Positions 18,079-27,205 are shown, counted from the first letter of the stretch. The stretch is 64,000 bases of DNA from Burkholderia singularis (GCF_900176645.1 NZ_FXAN01000004.1:1-64000), one strand, 5' to 3'. The notes: generated from the letters alone by a model not told the origin. A program made the numbers and translations.

Positions 18079-18229
18079 CCGTGCCTCCGTTTGGCGCGCG
18101 CGATGCGCGCCTGCCATGAGGGCGGCCCGATGGCGCTTCTTGTATGGGGTGACGAGGGCCGCGCTGCAGCCATCATAGAAGAAAACGGCGGAAGATGCGG
18201 CACAATGCCGCGGCGCGGACGTGCGCCGG

Positions 18230-18268
18230 AAAAGAAAATGCCGCGCCCGCCGAAACGGTGCGCGGCAT
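18230..18268 (-). terminator. Terminator after psiF
   Basis: On the minus strand, ATGCCGCGC (rightmost arm at 18260-18268) pairs with the arm at 18238-18246, followed by TTTCTTTT at 18237-18230. Confidence 0.7.
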
Positions 18269-18289
18269 CGTGCCGATCGGCAGGCAGCC

Positions 18290-18577
18290 TCAGGCGGCCG
18301 GCTGGCTCGACAGGCAGCTCTTCATGAAGGTCTTGCGCTCGTCGCCCTTCTTGTCGCCGGCTTGCATGTTGCACGCCTTCATCTTTTCCTGCTGCGACAG
18401 CTTCTTCGGCTTCGCAGACAAGCATCCCTTCATGAATGCCTTGCGCTCGTCGCCCGTCTTGCCGGCAGCCTGCGCGTTGCATGCTTTCATTTTGTCTTGT
18501 TGGCTGTTTGCGGCGAAAGCAGGCGTTGCCAGCACGCCGCCGACGAGCAGCGCGGCCATCAGCGATCGGATCTTCAT
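18290..18577 (-). CDS. psiF: PsiF-family secreted protein
   Basis: This 95-residue protein has a clear signal peptide (about 1-22, ending PAFA) and two copies of the PsiF repeat: QDKMKACNAQAAGKTGDERK with FMKGCLS, and QEKMKACNMQAGDKKGDERK with FMKSCLS. Each repeat has a Cys pair. In E. coli psiF is induced by phosphate starvation, but its role is unknown. The start at 18577 has GGGAG upstream. A sigma-70 style promoter is visible at 18653-18681 and a terminator follows the gene. I saw no clear Pho box. Confidence 0.9.
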   Translation of the reverse strand: MKIRSLMAALLVGGVLATPAFAANSQQDKMKACNAQAAGKTGDERKAFMKGCLSAKPKKLSQQEKMKACNMQAGDKKGDERKTFMKSCLSSQPAA

Positions 18578-18652
18578 TGGACACTCCCGTTGGGTGAATT
18601 GCATTTTGTTCGTCAAGCCGCGAATCGCGCGGCAGCGCGCATCGCGCTTTGC

Positions 18653-18681
18653 ATTATGGCAAATCATCGATGAAACAACAA
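18653..18681 (-). promoter_or_regulatory. Predicted psiF promoter
   Basis: On the minus strand, TTGTTG (18681-18676) and CATAAT (18658-18653) are separated by 17 bases, about 75 bases upstream of the psiF start. Confidence 0.5.
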
Positions 18682-18808
18682 AATGACCCGGGAAAACGCC
18701 GATTGATGCGCGGCGCCGCACCGCCCGCCGCGCATGGGCCGCGCGGCGGGCGGCCGGCCGGCACCGGTTTCGCGGCGGCGGGGATATCGCCGCGTGCCCC
18801 GCAGCCGG

Positions 18809-18814
18809 TACAAT
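18809..18814 (+). promoter_or_regulatory. Possible -10 element giving a near-leaderless asparaginase mRNA
   Basis: TACAAT ends seven bases before ATG 18822, so a transcript would begin at or next to the start codon. No good -35 is visible. Confidence 0.35.
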
Positions 18815-18821
18815 CGCGGCC

Positions 18822-19862
18822 ATGAATGCACTGACCTCCCGTACTCCTGACATTTCGAATCCGGCGCCACGCGCGCTGCCGCGCATCGCCGTGCTTGCCA
18901 CCGGCGGCACGATCGCGGGCGCTGCCCCCGACGCCACGCAGACGGCCGGCTATCAGGCCGGCGCGCTCGGTGTCGACCGGCTGCTCGACGCCGTGCCGGC
19001 GCTTGCCCAGATCGCGGCGATCCGGGCCGAGCAGTTGGCGAGCATCGACAGCAAGGATCTGTCGCATGCGCTGTGGACGACGCTCGCCGAGCGGATCAAC
19101 GCGCTGCTCGCCGATGATGACGTCGATGGCGTCGTCGTCACGCACGGCACCGATACGCTCGAGGAAACCGCGTACCTGCTGCAATTGACCATCAAGCACG
19201 CGAAGCCCGTCGTGCTCACGGCGGCGATGCGGCCTGCGACCGCGCTGTCGTCGGACGGCCCGCTGAACCTGCTGAACGCGGTGACCGTCGCGGGCAGCGG
19301 CGCGGCGCGCGGGCAGGGCGTGCTCGTCGTGTTCAACAACCGGATTCACAGCGCGCGCGACGTCGCGAAGACAAGCACCTATGCGCTCGACGCATTCCAT
19401 TCGCCGGAACTCGGCGCGCTCGGCTGGGTGCAGGACGGACGCATCGAGTTCGCGCGCCGCGCGACACGGCCGCATACGCTCGATTCGCGCTTCTCGATCG
19501 GCGCGGCGTGGCCGCAGGTGGAGATCGTCGCGAGCTATGCGGGTGTCTCGCGCGTGGCCGTCGATGCATGCATGGCCGCGGGCGTGCGCGGGCTCGTGGT
19601 CGCAGGCACGGGCAACGGCTCGATTCATGCGACGTTGCAGGCGGCGCTCGCCGATGCGGCGGCCAACGGCGTCGCGGTGGTGCGGGCGTCGCGCGTCGGT
19701 TCGGGGCACGTGATGCGCAACGGCGCGGCGAACGACGACGCGCTCGGCTTCGTCAGCGCAGGCTCGCTCAATCCTTACAAGGCGCGCGTGTTGCTGATGC
19801 TCGCGCTCGCGGCGGGCGTGACGGACGCGCGCGCGTTGCAGCAAGTGTTCGATACGTATTGA
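18822..19862 (+). CDS. L-asparaginase family amidohydrolase
   Basis: This 346-residue enzyme hydrolyses asparagine to aspartate and ammonia. It has both active-site blocks: TGGTIAG at 27-33 (nucleophile Thr30) and VTHGTDTLEETAYLL at about 106-120 with the Thr-Asp pair. The C-terminal GTGNGS and VRASRVGSG segments also fit. The sequence resembles the type II (AnsB) branch, yet no signal peptide is visible, so a cytosolic location is likely. It may also act on glutamine. It is monocistronic and ends before a strong bidirectional terminator. Confidence 0.93.
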   Translation: MNALTSRTPDISNPAPRALPRIAVLATGGTIAGAAPDATQTAGYQAGALGVDRLLDAVPALAQIAAIRAEQLASIDSKDLSHALWTTLAERINALLADDDVDGVVVTHGTDTLEETAYLLQLTIKHAKPVVLTAAMRPATALSSDGPLNLLNAVTVAGSGAARGQGVLVVFNNRIHSARDVAKTSTYALDAFHSPELGALGWVQDGRIEFARRATRPHTLDSRFSIGAAWPQVEIVASYAGVSRVAVDACMAAGVRGLVVAGTGNGSIHATLQAALADAAANGVAVVRASRVGSGHVMRNGAANDDALGFVSAGSLNPYKARVLLMLALAAGVTDARALQQVFDTY

Positions 19863-19970
19863 TTCAGCCGCGCGATCGCGCGTTGCGCGGCTGTGCGCCG
19901 CTCGTGACGGGCTGGCGGCCTGCCGACGGTGTGCTATCCGCGTTTGCTGCCTGCGATCGATCGATATAAA

Positions 19971-19996
19971 AAAAGCGGACCGTCAGGTCCGCTTTT
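19971..19996. terminator. Bidirectional terminator between asparaginase and the LysM gene
   Basis: AAAAGCGGACC (19971-19981) pairs perfectly with GGTCCGCTTTT (19986-19996) around a four-base loop, between convergent genes. Confidence 0.9.
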
Positions 19997-20024
19997 CGCA
20001 TCATGCCGGTAACGTCCGCCTCGA

Positions 20025-20495
20025 TCAGGATTGCGGCGGAATCACCAGCTTCTGGCCCGGATAGATCTTGTCCGGGCTCGACAGCATCGGGCGGTTGGCC
20101 TGGAAGATCACGTCGTTCTTCGCGCCGTTGCCGTAGTACTTCTCGGCGATCTTCCACAGGTTGTCGCCGGACACGACGTCGTGGTACTGCACTTGCGGAT
20201 CGTCCGGCTGCAGGTTGTCGTCGTTGACGCCGGCGACGCCTTGCACGTTGCCCGCGGCCACCTTGACCTTGGCCTTCGTGTCGAGGTCGCCGGCGTTGCC
20301 CGACAGCGTAACGGTGCGCGATGCGCCGTCGAACTCGACCGTCAGGTTCGACGTGTCGAGACCTTGCGCGGAGATGTAGTTCTTGATTGCGTCAGCGGCC
20401 GTCTGGTTTGCCGCTGCCGGATCGGTTGCGGCTTGCTCATCGCTCTTGCCGAGCAGCTTTTCGCCTGCCTCTTTGATGAACGAAAGAAGACCCAT
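20025..20495 (-). CDS. kbp: BON-LysM protein (Kbp/YgaU-like)
   Basis: This 156-residue protein carries an N-terminal amphipathic start (MGLLSFIKEAGEKLLGK), a BON domain at about 35-90 and a LysM domain at about 103-153 (YHDVVSGDNLWKIAEKYYGN, then YPGQKLVIP). E. coli YgaU has the same layout and binds potassium ions in the cytosol; despite LysM there is no signal peptide, as here. The start has AGGAGTG upstream on its strand. The symbol is assigned by homology and architecture only. Confidence 0.88.
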   Translation of the reverse strand: MGLLSFIKEAGEKLLGKSDEQAATDPAAANQTAADAIKNYISAQGLDTSNLTVEFDGASRTVTLSGNAGDLDTKAKVKVAAGNVQGVAGVNDDNLQPDDPQVQYHDVVSGDNLWKIAEKYYGNGAKNDVIFQANRPMLSSPDKIYPGQKLVIPPQS

Positions 20496-21070
20496 CGCAA
20501 CACTCCTTCAGGTGATTGACAAAAGATGCGCCATCAGGCCGGGATACGTGGCGCGAAAAGCGTCGCGCTGGCGTGCCCGGCTCTCGGAAGGCGTCGCGAA
20601 AGTGTAGGCGTTCGCGCTGTAAATTGCATGAAAAATCGCGCGGGCGAACGTCAAGAAATGTAATAGGCAAGGTCATGGAAAAGAGCGGGTGCGCGCCATC
20701 CGACAGACGGACACCCGACGACGACGTCTGACCGACCAAGGCTTGCCCGTCGCCGCCGGGTGCCGCTGCACGGACCCGCATGCCGCTTCGCGCGGGAAGC
20801 GGCGCCGGTGGCGCCGCCGTCATGGCTGGCGGCGCGCACCTTCGATCGAAAGCGCTGAAGTGCCGCTTTCGTTGCAACTCGCGCCGGTTCATTCCGGCGA
20901 CTTGTTTGTGTGATAAATGCGGATGCCGCAATGGCACCGGCGCTGCCCCTGCCCGAATGGGCGCCGTATCACGCAGCCCGGAGCTCGTGAATTGCGGCGC
21001 GCATTACGCCGCCTGCGCCTCCGCCATAGCCAGCACGAGCCCCCTTTGCCGGCCACGATTACCCATTGCA
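20496..21070. other. Long intergenic region without a recognised gene
   Basis: These 575 bases lie upstream of the LysM gene and downstream of glxR. Frames here have no family features. The less GC-rich part at about 20600-20690 probably holds the LysM gene promoter. No hairpin terminator for glxR was found. Confidence 0.45.
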
Positions 21071-21976
21071 TCACGCGGCCTTCACCTCGGCGCGCGGCTC
21101 GGCGATCTCGTGGTTCGACATGATTTCGAGCGCGCGCACGATCGCCGAGTGATCCCACCCGCCGCCGCCGTGCGCGGCGCACACGTTGAACAACTGCTGC
21201 GCGCTTGCGGTGTGCGGCAGCGCGATGCCGAGCCGCCGTGCGCCGTCGAGCGCGAGGTTCAGATCCTTGCGATGCAGATCGATCCGGAAGCCCGGCTCGA
21301 ACGTGCGCTTCGTCATCCGCTCGCCGTGCAGCTCGAGAATGCGCGATGACGCGAAGCCGCCCATCAGCGCGCGGCGCACGCGCTCGGGATCGGCGCCCGA
21401 GCGCGCGGCGAACAACAGCGCCTCGGCCACTGCCTCGAGGTTCAGCGCGACGATGATCTGGTTCGCGACCTTGCAGGTCTGGCCCGCGCCGTTGTCGCCG
21501 ACGAGCGAGATGTTCTTGCCCATCTGCTCGAACAGCGGCTTCGCATGCTCGAACGCCCGCTGGGGGCCGCCGACCATGATCGTCAGCGTCGCGTCGCGCG
21601 CGCCCACTTCACCGCCGGACACGGGCGCGTCGAGATAGTCGCAATCGAGCGCGTTGATCCGCTTCGCAAACTCGCGCGTGTCGAGCGGGGAGATCGAACT
21701 CATGTCGATCACGAGCTTGCCGGCCGTGAGGCCGTGAGCGACGCCGTCGTCGGCGAACAGCACGTTGTGTACGTCGGGCGTGTCGGGGACCATCACGATC
21801 ACGATGTCCGACGCTTGGGCGACGGCGGTCGAATGCGCGACGACCTGCGCGCGTGCGCGCAGGTCGTCCGGCACGGGGTGCGCGCCATTGACGACGAGCT
21901 GGTGGCCGCCATTGAGCAAGTTGCGCGCCATGTGCGCGCCCATGATGCCGAGGCCGATGAAGCCGATCGTTGCCAT
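21071..21976 (-). CDS. glxR: 2-hydroxy-3-oxopropionate (tartronate semialdehyde) reductase
   Basis: This 301-residue beta-hydroxyacid dehydrogenase reduces tartronate semialdehyde to D-glycerate with NAD(P)H. The Rossmann motif GFIGLGIMGAHMARNL is at 5-20, the substrate-binding DAPVSGGEVGA block follows, and the catalytic Lys is in GAGQTCKVANQI. I start at ATG 21976, preceded by AGGAG; a longer frame upstream overlaps hyi and is not needed. It is the last gene of the gcl-hyi-glxR operon. Confidence 0.94.
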   Translation of the reverse strand: MATIGFIGLGIMGAHMARNLLNGGHQLVVNGAHPVPDDLRARAQVVAHSTAVAQASDIVIVMVPDTPDVHNVLFADDGVAHGLTAGKLVIDMSSISPLDTREFAKRINALDCDYLDAPVSGGEVGARDATLTIMVGGPQRAFEHAKPLFEQMGKNISLVGDNGAGQTCKVANQIIVALNLEAVAEALLFAARSGADPERVRRALMGGFASSRILELHGERMTKRTFEPGFRIDLHRKDLNLALDGARRLGIALPHTASAQQLFNVCAAHGGGGWDHSAIVRALEIMSNHEIAEPRAEVKAA

Positions 21977-22019
21977 TGCGTTGTCTCCTGAAAGAGGGGG
22001 CGTAGAGGGGCAGGCGTGG

Positions 22020-22829
22020 TCACCCGATGCGGTGCGCGCGGTCCGCGCTGGCGCGGCGGGCCTCGTCGAGCCAGCCGAGGCCGCCGGTCGTCGTCGTGCG
22101 CGGCTTGTATTCGCAGCCGATATAGCCGTCGTAGTCAAGCTCGTCGAGCAGCGCGAACAGATACGGGTAATGGATTTCTCCGGTGCCGGGCTCGTGGCGG
22201 CCCGGATTGTCCGCAAGCTGGATATGCGCGATCGAGCCGATGTGCCGGCGAAGCGTCGCCGCCAGTTCGCCCTCCATCCGCTGCATGTGGTAGATGTCGT
22301 ATTGCAGGAACAGATTGTCGGTGCCGACCGCGCGGATCACGTCGAGCGCGTCGGCCGAGCGTTGCAGCGCGAAGCCGGGGAGGTCGTACCCGTTGCACGG
22401 CTCGACGAGCAGGCGCAGGCCGGCCTTTTTCAGTTCGGCGGCGGCAAAGCGCAGGTTTTCGACGATTGTCGCCAGTGTCGTGTCACGGCGCTGATCCGCC
22501 GGCGCGATGCCGACGAGGCAATTGAGCTGCGGCACGTTCAACGTGCGCGCGTAGTCGATCGCACGGCCCACGCCGTCCTGGAATTCGCCGACGCGATCGG
22601 GCAGGCAGGCGATTCCGCGCTCGCCGCGTTCCCAGTCGCCCGCGGGCAGATTGTGCAGCACGAGCTTCAGGCGGTGCGCGTCGAGCTGCTCGGCGAGCGC
22701 TTCGGGCGCATACGGGTACGGGAACAGGAATTCGACGGCGTCGAAGCCTGCATCGGCGGCGGCCTTGAAGCGCTCGAGAAACGGCACTTCGTTGAACAGC
22801 ATGGTCAGGTTGGCGGCAAATTTCGGCAT
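22020..22829 (-). CDS. hyi: Hydroxypyruvate isomerase
   Basis: This 269-residue TIM-barrel isomerase interconverts hydroxypyruvate and tartronate semialdehyde. It matches Hyi throughout: MPKFAANLTMLFNEVPFLERF, the metal-site Glu in LLVEPCNGYDLPGF, the QYDIYHMQRMEGEL block, and GEIHYPYLF with DYDGYIGCEYKP near the end. It sits between gcl (87 bp upstream) and glxR (43 bp downstream) on the same strand. Confidence 0.95.
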   Translation of the reverse strand: MPKFAANLTMLFNEVPFLERFKAAADAGFDAVEFLFPYPYAPEALAEQLDAHRLKLVLHNLPAGDWERGERGIACLPDRVGEFQDGVGRAIDYARTLNVPQLNCLVGIAPADQRRDTTLATIVENLRFAAAELKKAGLRLLVEPCNGYDLPGFALQRSADALDVIRAVGTDNLFLQYDIYHMQRMEGELAATLRRHIGSIAHIQLADNPGRHEPGTGEIHYPYLFALLDELDYDGYIGCEYKPRTTTTGGLGWLDEARRASADRAHRIG

Positions 22830-22916
22830 GACGGGGTTTTTGCGGGTCGGTCAGAAAAAATCGCTCGACACTGAGCGGTCGAAATTTCCAGGCAATGCGG
22901 CACGCCCGGCGCGCGC

Positions 22917-24692
22917 TCAGTCGAGCAGCGAGATTGCGGTGGGTGCGTGCTCGGGCTTGTCGGCGAGATCCTCGAACTCGTTGATCGCGTCGATCTCGGC
23001 GCCCATCGAGATGTTGGTCACCCGCTCGAGCATCACCTCGACGACGACGGGCACGCTGAATTGCGCCGCCATTTGTTGCGCGCGCTCGAGCGCGGGCGCG
23101 ATCTCGTCGGGCTTGAACACGCGCAGCGCCTTGCAGCCGAGTCCCTCGACAACGGCGACGTGATCGACGCCATAGCCGTTCAGCCCGGGCGCGTTGACGT
23201 TGTCGAACGCGAGCTGCACGCAGTAGTCCATGTCGAACGCGCGCTGCGCCTGGCGGATCAGGCCGAGATACGAGTTGTTGACGACGACGTGCACGTAAGG
23301 CAGCTTGAATTGCGCGCCGACCGCGAGCTCCTCGATCATGAACTGGAAATCGTAGTCGCCCGACAGCGCGACGATCGGCCGGCTCGGATCGGCCGCGCGC
23401 ACGCCGAGCGCGGCGGGTATCGTCCAGCCGAGCGGGCCCGCCTGGCCGCAGTTGATCCAGTTGCGCGCCTTGTACACATGCAGGAACTGCGCGCCCGCGA
23501 TCTGCGACAGCCCGATCGTGCTGACGTAGCACGTGTCGCGGCCGAACACCTTGTTCATCTCTTCGTACACGCGCTGCGGCTTGATCGGCACGTCGTCGAA
23601 ATGGGTTTTGCGCTGCAGCGTGCGCTTGCGGGCCTGGCAGTCGGCCACCCATGCGCTGCGGTCCTTGAGCCGGCCCGCAGCCTGCCATTCGCGCGCGATT
23701 TCGACGAACAGCGCGAGCGCGGCCTTCGCGTCCGACACAATGCCGAGATCGGGGCCGAACACGCGGCCGATCTGCGTCGGCTCGATATCGACGTGGACGA
23801 ACTTGCGGCCTTTCGTATAGACGTCGATGCTGCCCGTATGACGGTTCGCCCAGCGGTTGCCGATGCCGAGCACGAAATCCGACGCGAGCAGCGTGGCGTT
23901 GCCGTAGCGATGCGCGGTTTGCAGGCCGACCATGCCCGCCATCAGCGGATGGTCGTCGGCAATCGCGCCCCACGACATCAGCGTCGGGATCACCGGCACC
24001 CCGACGGTTTGCGCGAACTCGACGAGCAGCGCGTCGGCCGCCGCGTTGATCACGCCGCCGCCCGAGACGATCAGCGGCCGCTCGGCGTCGTTGAGCATCG
24101 CGAGCGCGGCCTCGATCTGCGCGCGGCTCGCCTGCGGCCGGTAGACGGGCAGCGGTTCGTAGGTCGAGATGTCGAATTCGATCTCGGCCAATTGCACGTC
24201 GATCGGCAGGTCGATCAGCACCGGCCCGGGCCGGCCCGAGCGCATCAGATGAAACGCCTGCTGGAACACACGTGGCACCAGCGCCGGTTCGCGCACCGTG
24301 ACCGCCCATTTCGTCACGGGCTTGGCGATCGCCTCGATGTCGACCGCCTGGAAATCCTCCTTATGAAGCCGCGCACGCGGCGCCTGGCCGGTGATCGCGA
24401 GAATCGGGATCGAATCCGCCGATGCCGAATAAAGGCCGGTGATCATGTCGGTGCCGGCGGGGCCGGACGTGCCGATGCACACGCCGATATTGCCGGGCGC
24501 GGCCCGCGTGTAGCCCTCGGCCATGTGCGAGGCGCCCTCGACGTGCCGCGCGAGCACGTGGCCGATCGCGCCCGAGCGGCGCAGCGCCGAGTAAAGCGGG
24601 TTGATCGCCGCGCCCGGCACGCCGAACGCGGTTTGGATGCCTTCCTTCTCGAGCACGAGCACGGCGGCGTCGACGGCTCTCATCCTGGCCAT
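22917..24692 (-). CDS. gcl: Glyoxylate carboligase
   Basis: This 591-residue thiamine-diphosphate enzyme condenses two glyoxylate molecules to tartronate semialdehyde and CO2. The N-terminal PYR domain has [17 protein letters not shown] with Val replacing the usual catalytic Glu, a known feature of Gcl. The PP domain has [18 protein letters not shown] through [12 protein letters not shown], the TPP-Mg site. It is the first gene of the operon and is divergent from a LysR gene 156 bp away, which is the likely regulator. Confidence 0.96.
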   Translation of the reverse strand: MARMRAVDAAVLVLEKEGIQTAFGVPGAAINPLYSALRRSGAIGHVLARHVEGASHMAEGYTRAAPGNIGVCIGTSGPAGTDMITGLYSASADSIPILAITGQAPRARLHKEDFQAVDIEAIAKPVTKWAVTVREPALVPRVFQQAFHLMRSGRPGPVLIDLPIDVQLAEIEFDISTYEPLPVYRPQASRAQIEAALAMLNDAERPLIVSGGGVINAAADALLVEFAQTVGVPVIPTLMSWGAIADDHPLMAGMVGLQTAHRYGNATLLASDFVLGIGNRWANRHTGSIDVYTKGRKFVHVDIEPTQIGRVFGPDLGIVSDAKAALALFVEIAREWQAAGRLKDRSAWVADCQARKRTLQRKTHFDDVPIKPQRVYEEMNKVFGRDTCYVSTIGLSQIAGAQFLHVYKARNWINCGQAGPLGWTIPAALGVRAADPSRPIVALSGDYDFQFMIEELAVGAQFKLPYVHVVVNNSYLGLIRQAQRAFDMDYCVQLAFDNVNAPGLNGYGVDHVAVVEGLGCKALRVFKPDEIAPALERAQQMAAQFSVPVVVEVMLERVTNISMGAEIDAINEFEDLADKPEHAPTAISLLD

Positions 24693-24848
24693 GGTGTCTC
24701 CTTGATTTCGCTACGGATCGCGAGGGTTGGACATACTTTAGGGATACGTAAAAGCTTTGATAAGATCCGCTCCAGTCGCTTATTTCGAAACTAAAAGTAT
24801 CGAATGCTCGGCTGTGCCGGATGGGCAAAAGAGCATGGGAGACAGCGG

Positions 24849-25760
24849 ATGGACCGGTTCAAGCAAATCGAAACCTTCGTGCGGGTCGCGGATGCGGGCA
24901 GCCTCGCGGCGGCGGCGCTCGAGGAAGGGGTGTCGCCCGTCGTGCTCGGCAGGCGGATCGACGCGCTGGAAAAGCGCATCGGCGTGAAGCTGATGTACCG
25001 GTCGACGCGAAGGCTGGTCGTCAGCGAGGACGGCGCGGCGTTTCTCGAGCGCTGCCGGGGCTTGCTTGCCGACTGGGCGCATGCGGAAAACGAACTCGCA
25101 GCCGGCCGGCGCGCGGTAAGCGGGCATTTGATCGTGTCCGCGCCGGCCGCGTTCGGCCGCAAGCATGTCGCGCCGCTCGCGCCGGCGTTCATGGCCGACA
25201 AGCCCGATTTGCAAATGTCGTTCAACCTGACCGACCGCGTCGTCGATCTGGTGCGCGAGGGCTACGATCTGTCAATCAGGATCGGCGGGGCGGTTGATCC
25301 GAATTTCGTCGCGGTGAAGCTGGCGTCGAACCGGCGCGTCGTTTGCGGCACGCCCGGGTACTTCCGCCGGCACGGCCGCCCGAAGTCGCTCGACGATCTC
25401 GCGCATCACAACTGCCTCGCGTTCAATTTGCAGGGCGGGCAGAACCGCGGCTGGTATTTTCGCCGCAACGGCAAGCTCGTGACGATGCGCGTATCGGGCA
25501 CGCTCGACTGCAACGACGGCGAACTGCTGCATCGTTGGGTATCCGAAGGGCTGGGGCTGGGCTGGCGCTCGACTTGGGAGATCGCGCAGCAGCTCGCGCG
25601 CGGCGAACTCGAGACCGTGCTCGACGAATATGCGCTGCCCGATTACGACATCCTCGCCGTCTATCCGCAACAGCGCTACGTGCCGGCGAGAGTGCGCTAT
25701 TTCATTGACTATCTGCGCGACGTCTATGCGCGGCCGGGCTATTGGGAAGGTGCTGGTTGA
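24849..25760 (+). CDS. LysR-family regulator, divergent from gcl
   Basis: This 303-residue regulator has an N-terminal winged HTH (about 1-60, MDRFKQIETFVRVADAGSLAAAALEEGVSPVVLGRRIDALE in segments) and a LysR substrate-binding domain. The ATG at 24849 follows GGGAGACAG. Its position, 156 bp from the gcl start and facing away, is the classic arrangement for a LysR protein that controls the adjacent operon in response to a pathway metabolite. That role is inferred; the effector is not known. The shared gap is AT-richer than its surroundings. Confidence 0.9.
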   Translation: MDRFKQIETFVRVADAGSLAAAALEEGVSPVVLGRRIDALEKRIGVKLMYRSTRRLVVSEDGAAFLERCRGLLADWAHAENELAAGRRAVSGHLIVSAPAAFGRKHVAPLAPAFMADKPDLQMSFNLTDRVVDLVREGYDLSIRIGGAVDPNFVAVKLASNRRVVCGTPGYFRRHGRPKSLDDLAHHNCLAFNLQGGQNRGWYFRRNGKLVTMRVSGTLDCNDGELLHRWVSEGLGLGWRSTWEIAQQLARGELETVLDEYALPDYDILAVYPQQRYVPARVRYFIDYLRDVYARPGYWEGAG

Positions 25761-25773
25761 CGCGCGCCGCCGG

Positions 25774-26178
25774 TCATCCGACGACGATCACGCCGTTCAT
25801 CGTCTCATGCCCGGCGCCACAGAAAATGTCGCACAGAAAATCGATCGTGCCACGCTCGCCCGCTTGCGCGGCAAGCCGCACGACGGCGCCCGGCGGCACA
25901 TCGGCGCGCACGCCAAGCTGCGGAATCGAAAAACCCATCACGGTGTCCTCGGCCGTCAGCTCGAACACTACCGCTTCGTGCGGCGCGAGCGCGATGCGGT
26001 TCGGCGTGAAAACGAAGCGGCGCGCATGAACCTTGATGACGCGCGGCGCGCCGGCCGCGCGCACGGTTAGAGCGGCGAGCGCGCAGATTGCCGCGCCGGT
26101 TGCGGCGAGCCAACGGCGGCGCGCCGGCTGCGCGGGCGATGGGCGTGCGATGAGAGCGGGCATGTCGGTGTCGGGCAT
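25774..26178 (-). CDS. Exported CuA-like cupredoxin with a substituted ligand
   Basis: This 134-residue protein has an N-terminal hydrophobic export or anchor segment (about 22-42) and a cupredoxin domain. The motif CDIFCGAGHETM (Cys116, Cys120, His124, Met127) matches the CuA loop of cytochrome oxidase subunit II, C-x3-C-x3-H-x2-M. The first CuA ligand, normally His in a D-x-x-H-G/S-F context, is here Met81 (EDTVMGFSIP). It follows the metallophosphoesterase gene by 24 bp on the same strand, so they form an operon. It could store or transfer copper or electrons outside the cytosol; no oxidase subunits are nearby. Confidence 0.82.
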   Translation of the reverse strand: MPDTDMPALIARPSPAQPARRRWLAATGAAICALAALTVRAAGAPRVIKVHARRFVFTPNRIALAPHEAVVFELTAEDTVMGFSIPQLGVRADVPPGAVVRLAAQAGERGTIDFLCDIFCGAGHETMNGVIVVG

Positions 26179-26202
26179 GGCGGTTGACCTCGTCGTATTC
26201 GT

Positions 26203-27171
26203 TCAATCTGCCTGGTGTTCGGGCGGCACGTCACGCATGCCGTTGGCATGGCCGGCGCCGTCGGCTTCGATCGGCCACTCGGTCAGCGTGAACGCGCCCG
26301 GCGCGTCGTCCGCGCGCACTTCGCGCCAGCCGAGCCCGCGATAGGGCGCGCCCGCGTCCCACGGCACCGGCAGACGCTTGGGTTGCGAGCCCGCGGCGGG
26401 CAGCGCAAACATCAGCGAGCGCGCGGCGTGGTGGGCGATATGGCCGGTCATCGCGTGATGAGTCTGATGGATGTGCCCGTAGAACACCGTCACGTTCGCA
26501 TATGGCATCAGCATCTCGAGCGCCTGGGCGCCGTCGCGCGTGGCCCAGTCCCATTGCGGCGCGAGATCGAACAGCGGCCGGTGGGTGAACACGACGATGC
26601 GCGCGTCTTTCGGCAAACGCGCAAGATCGCGGGCGAGCCAGTCGATCTGCGCGTCGCCGACGCGGCCGGCCGGGTCGGACACGTTGTCGAGCACGATGAA
26701 GTGCACGCCGTGGCGATCGAACGTGTAATGCGTGTCGCCGAAGATCTCGCGATACGCGTCGCCGGCGTCGAGGCTCGCGTCGTGTTCGCCCGGCATCAGA
26801 TACAACGGTTTTGCGTCGAGCCGCGCGACGATCGAGCGGAACTCGCGCATCCGTGCACGGCGCTCGGCCGCATCGTCGGTGGTATGCGTGAGGTCGCCCG
26901 TGAAGATTACGAAATCGGGCGCGACGGGCAGTGCGTTGACGGCGGCAATCGCCTTGGGCAGCGTGCCTTTCGGATCGGGATTGATCGCCGGGCTCGCAAA
27001 CCCCCAATGCGCATCGGACAGTTGAACGAAAAAGAAATCGGCATCCTTGCCGAAGCTCCAGCCGGGCAGCGCGGATGCGAACGCCGCGCCGCCCCCTGCG
27101 GCGGCCAGGCGCAGAAAGTCGCGGCGGCGTAGCGAGCGGATTGACCGGGGCGGTTTGAGAGGCTGTCGCAT
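26203..27171 (-). CDS. Tat-exported metallophosphoesterase
   Basis: This 322-residue protein begins with a twin-arginine signal (SLRRRDFLRLAAAGGGAA, about 14-31). The calcineurin-like phosphoesterase domain shows QLSDAHWG (Asp53, His55), FTGDLTH, PGEHD in place of the common GNHD, THRPLFD and GHIHQTHH. These residues form a dinuclear metal site. Tat export suggests the metals are loaded in the cytosol before transport. It precedes the CuA-like cupredoxin gene, and the pair is divergent from an ECF sigma gene sharing a matched promoter. Substrate unknown. Confidence 0.9.
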   Translation of the reverse strand: MRQPLKPPRSIRSLRRRDFLRLAAAGGGAAFASALPGWSFGKDADFFFVQLSDAHWGFASPAINPDPKGTLPKAIAAVNALPVAPDFVIFTGDLTHTTDDAAERRARMREFRSIVARLDAKPLYLMPGEHDASLDAGDAYREIFGDTHYTFDRHGVHFIVLDNVSDPAGRVGDAQIDWLARDLARLPKDARIVVFTHRPLFDLAPQWDWATRDGAQALEMLMPYANVTVFYGHIHQTHHAMTGHIAHHAARSLMFALPAAGSQPKRLPVPWDAGAPYRGLGWREVRADDAPGAFTLTEWPIEADGAGHANGMRDVPPEHQAD

Positions 27172-27205
27172 GGCGTGCTCGTTCGAGGTGGATGGCGATG
27201 CCTGT

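Noticed and set aside
24693-24848. Specific LysR operator (T-N11-A) between gcl and the LysR gene
   Set aside because: Several loose matches exist in the AT-rich gap and none stands out enough to call a site.
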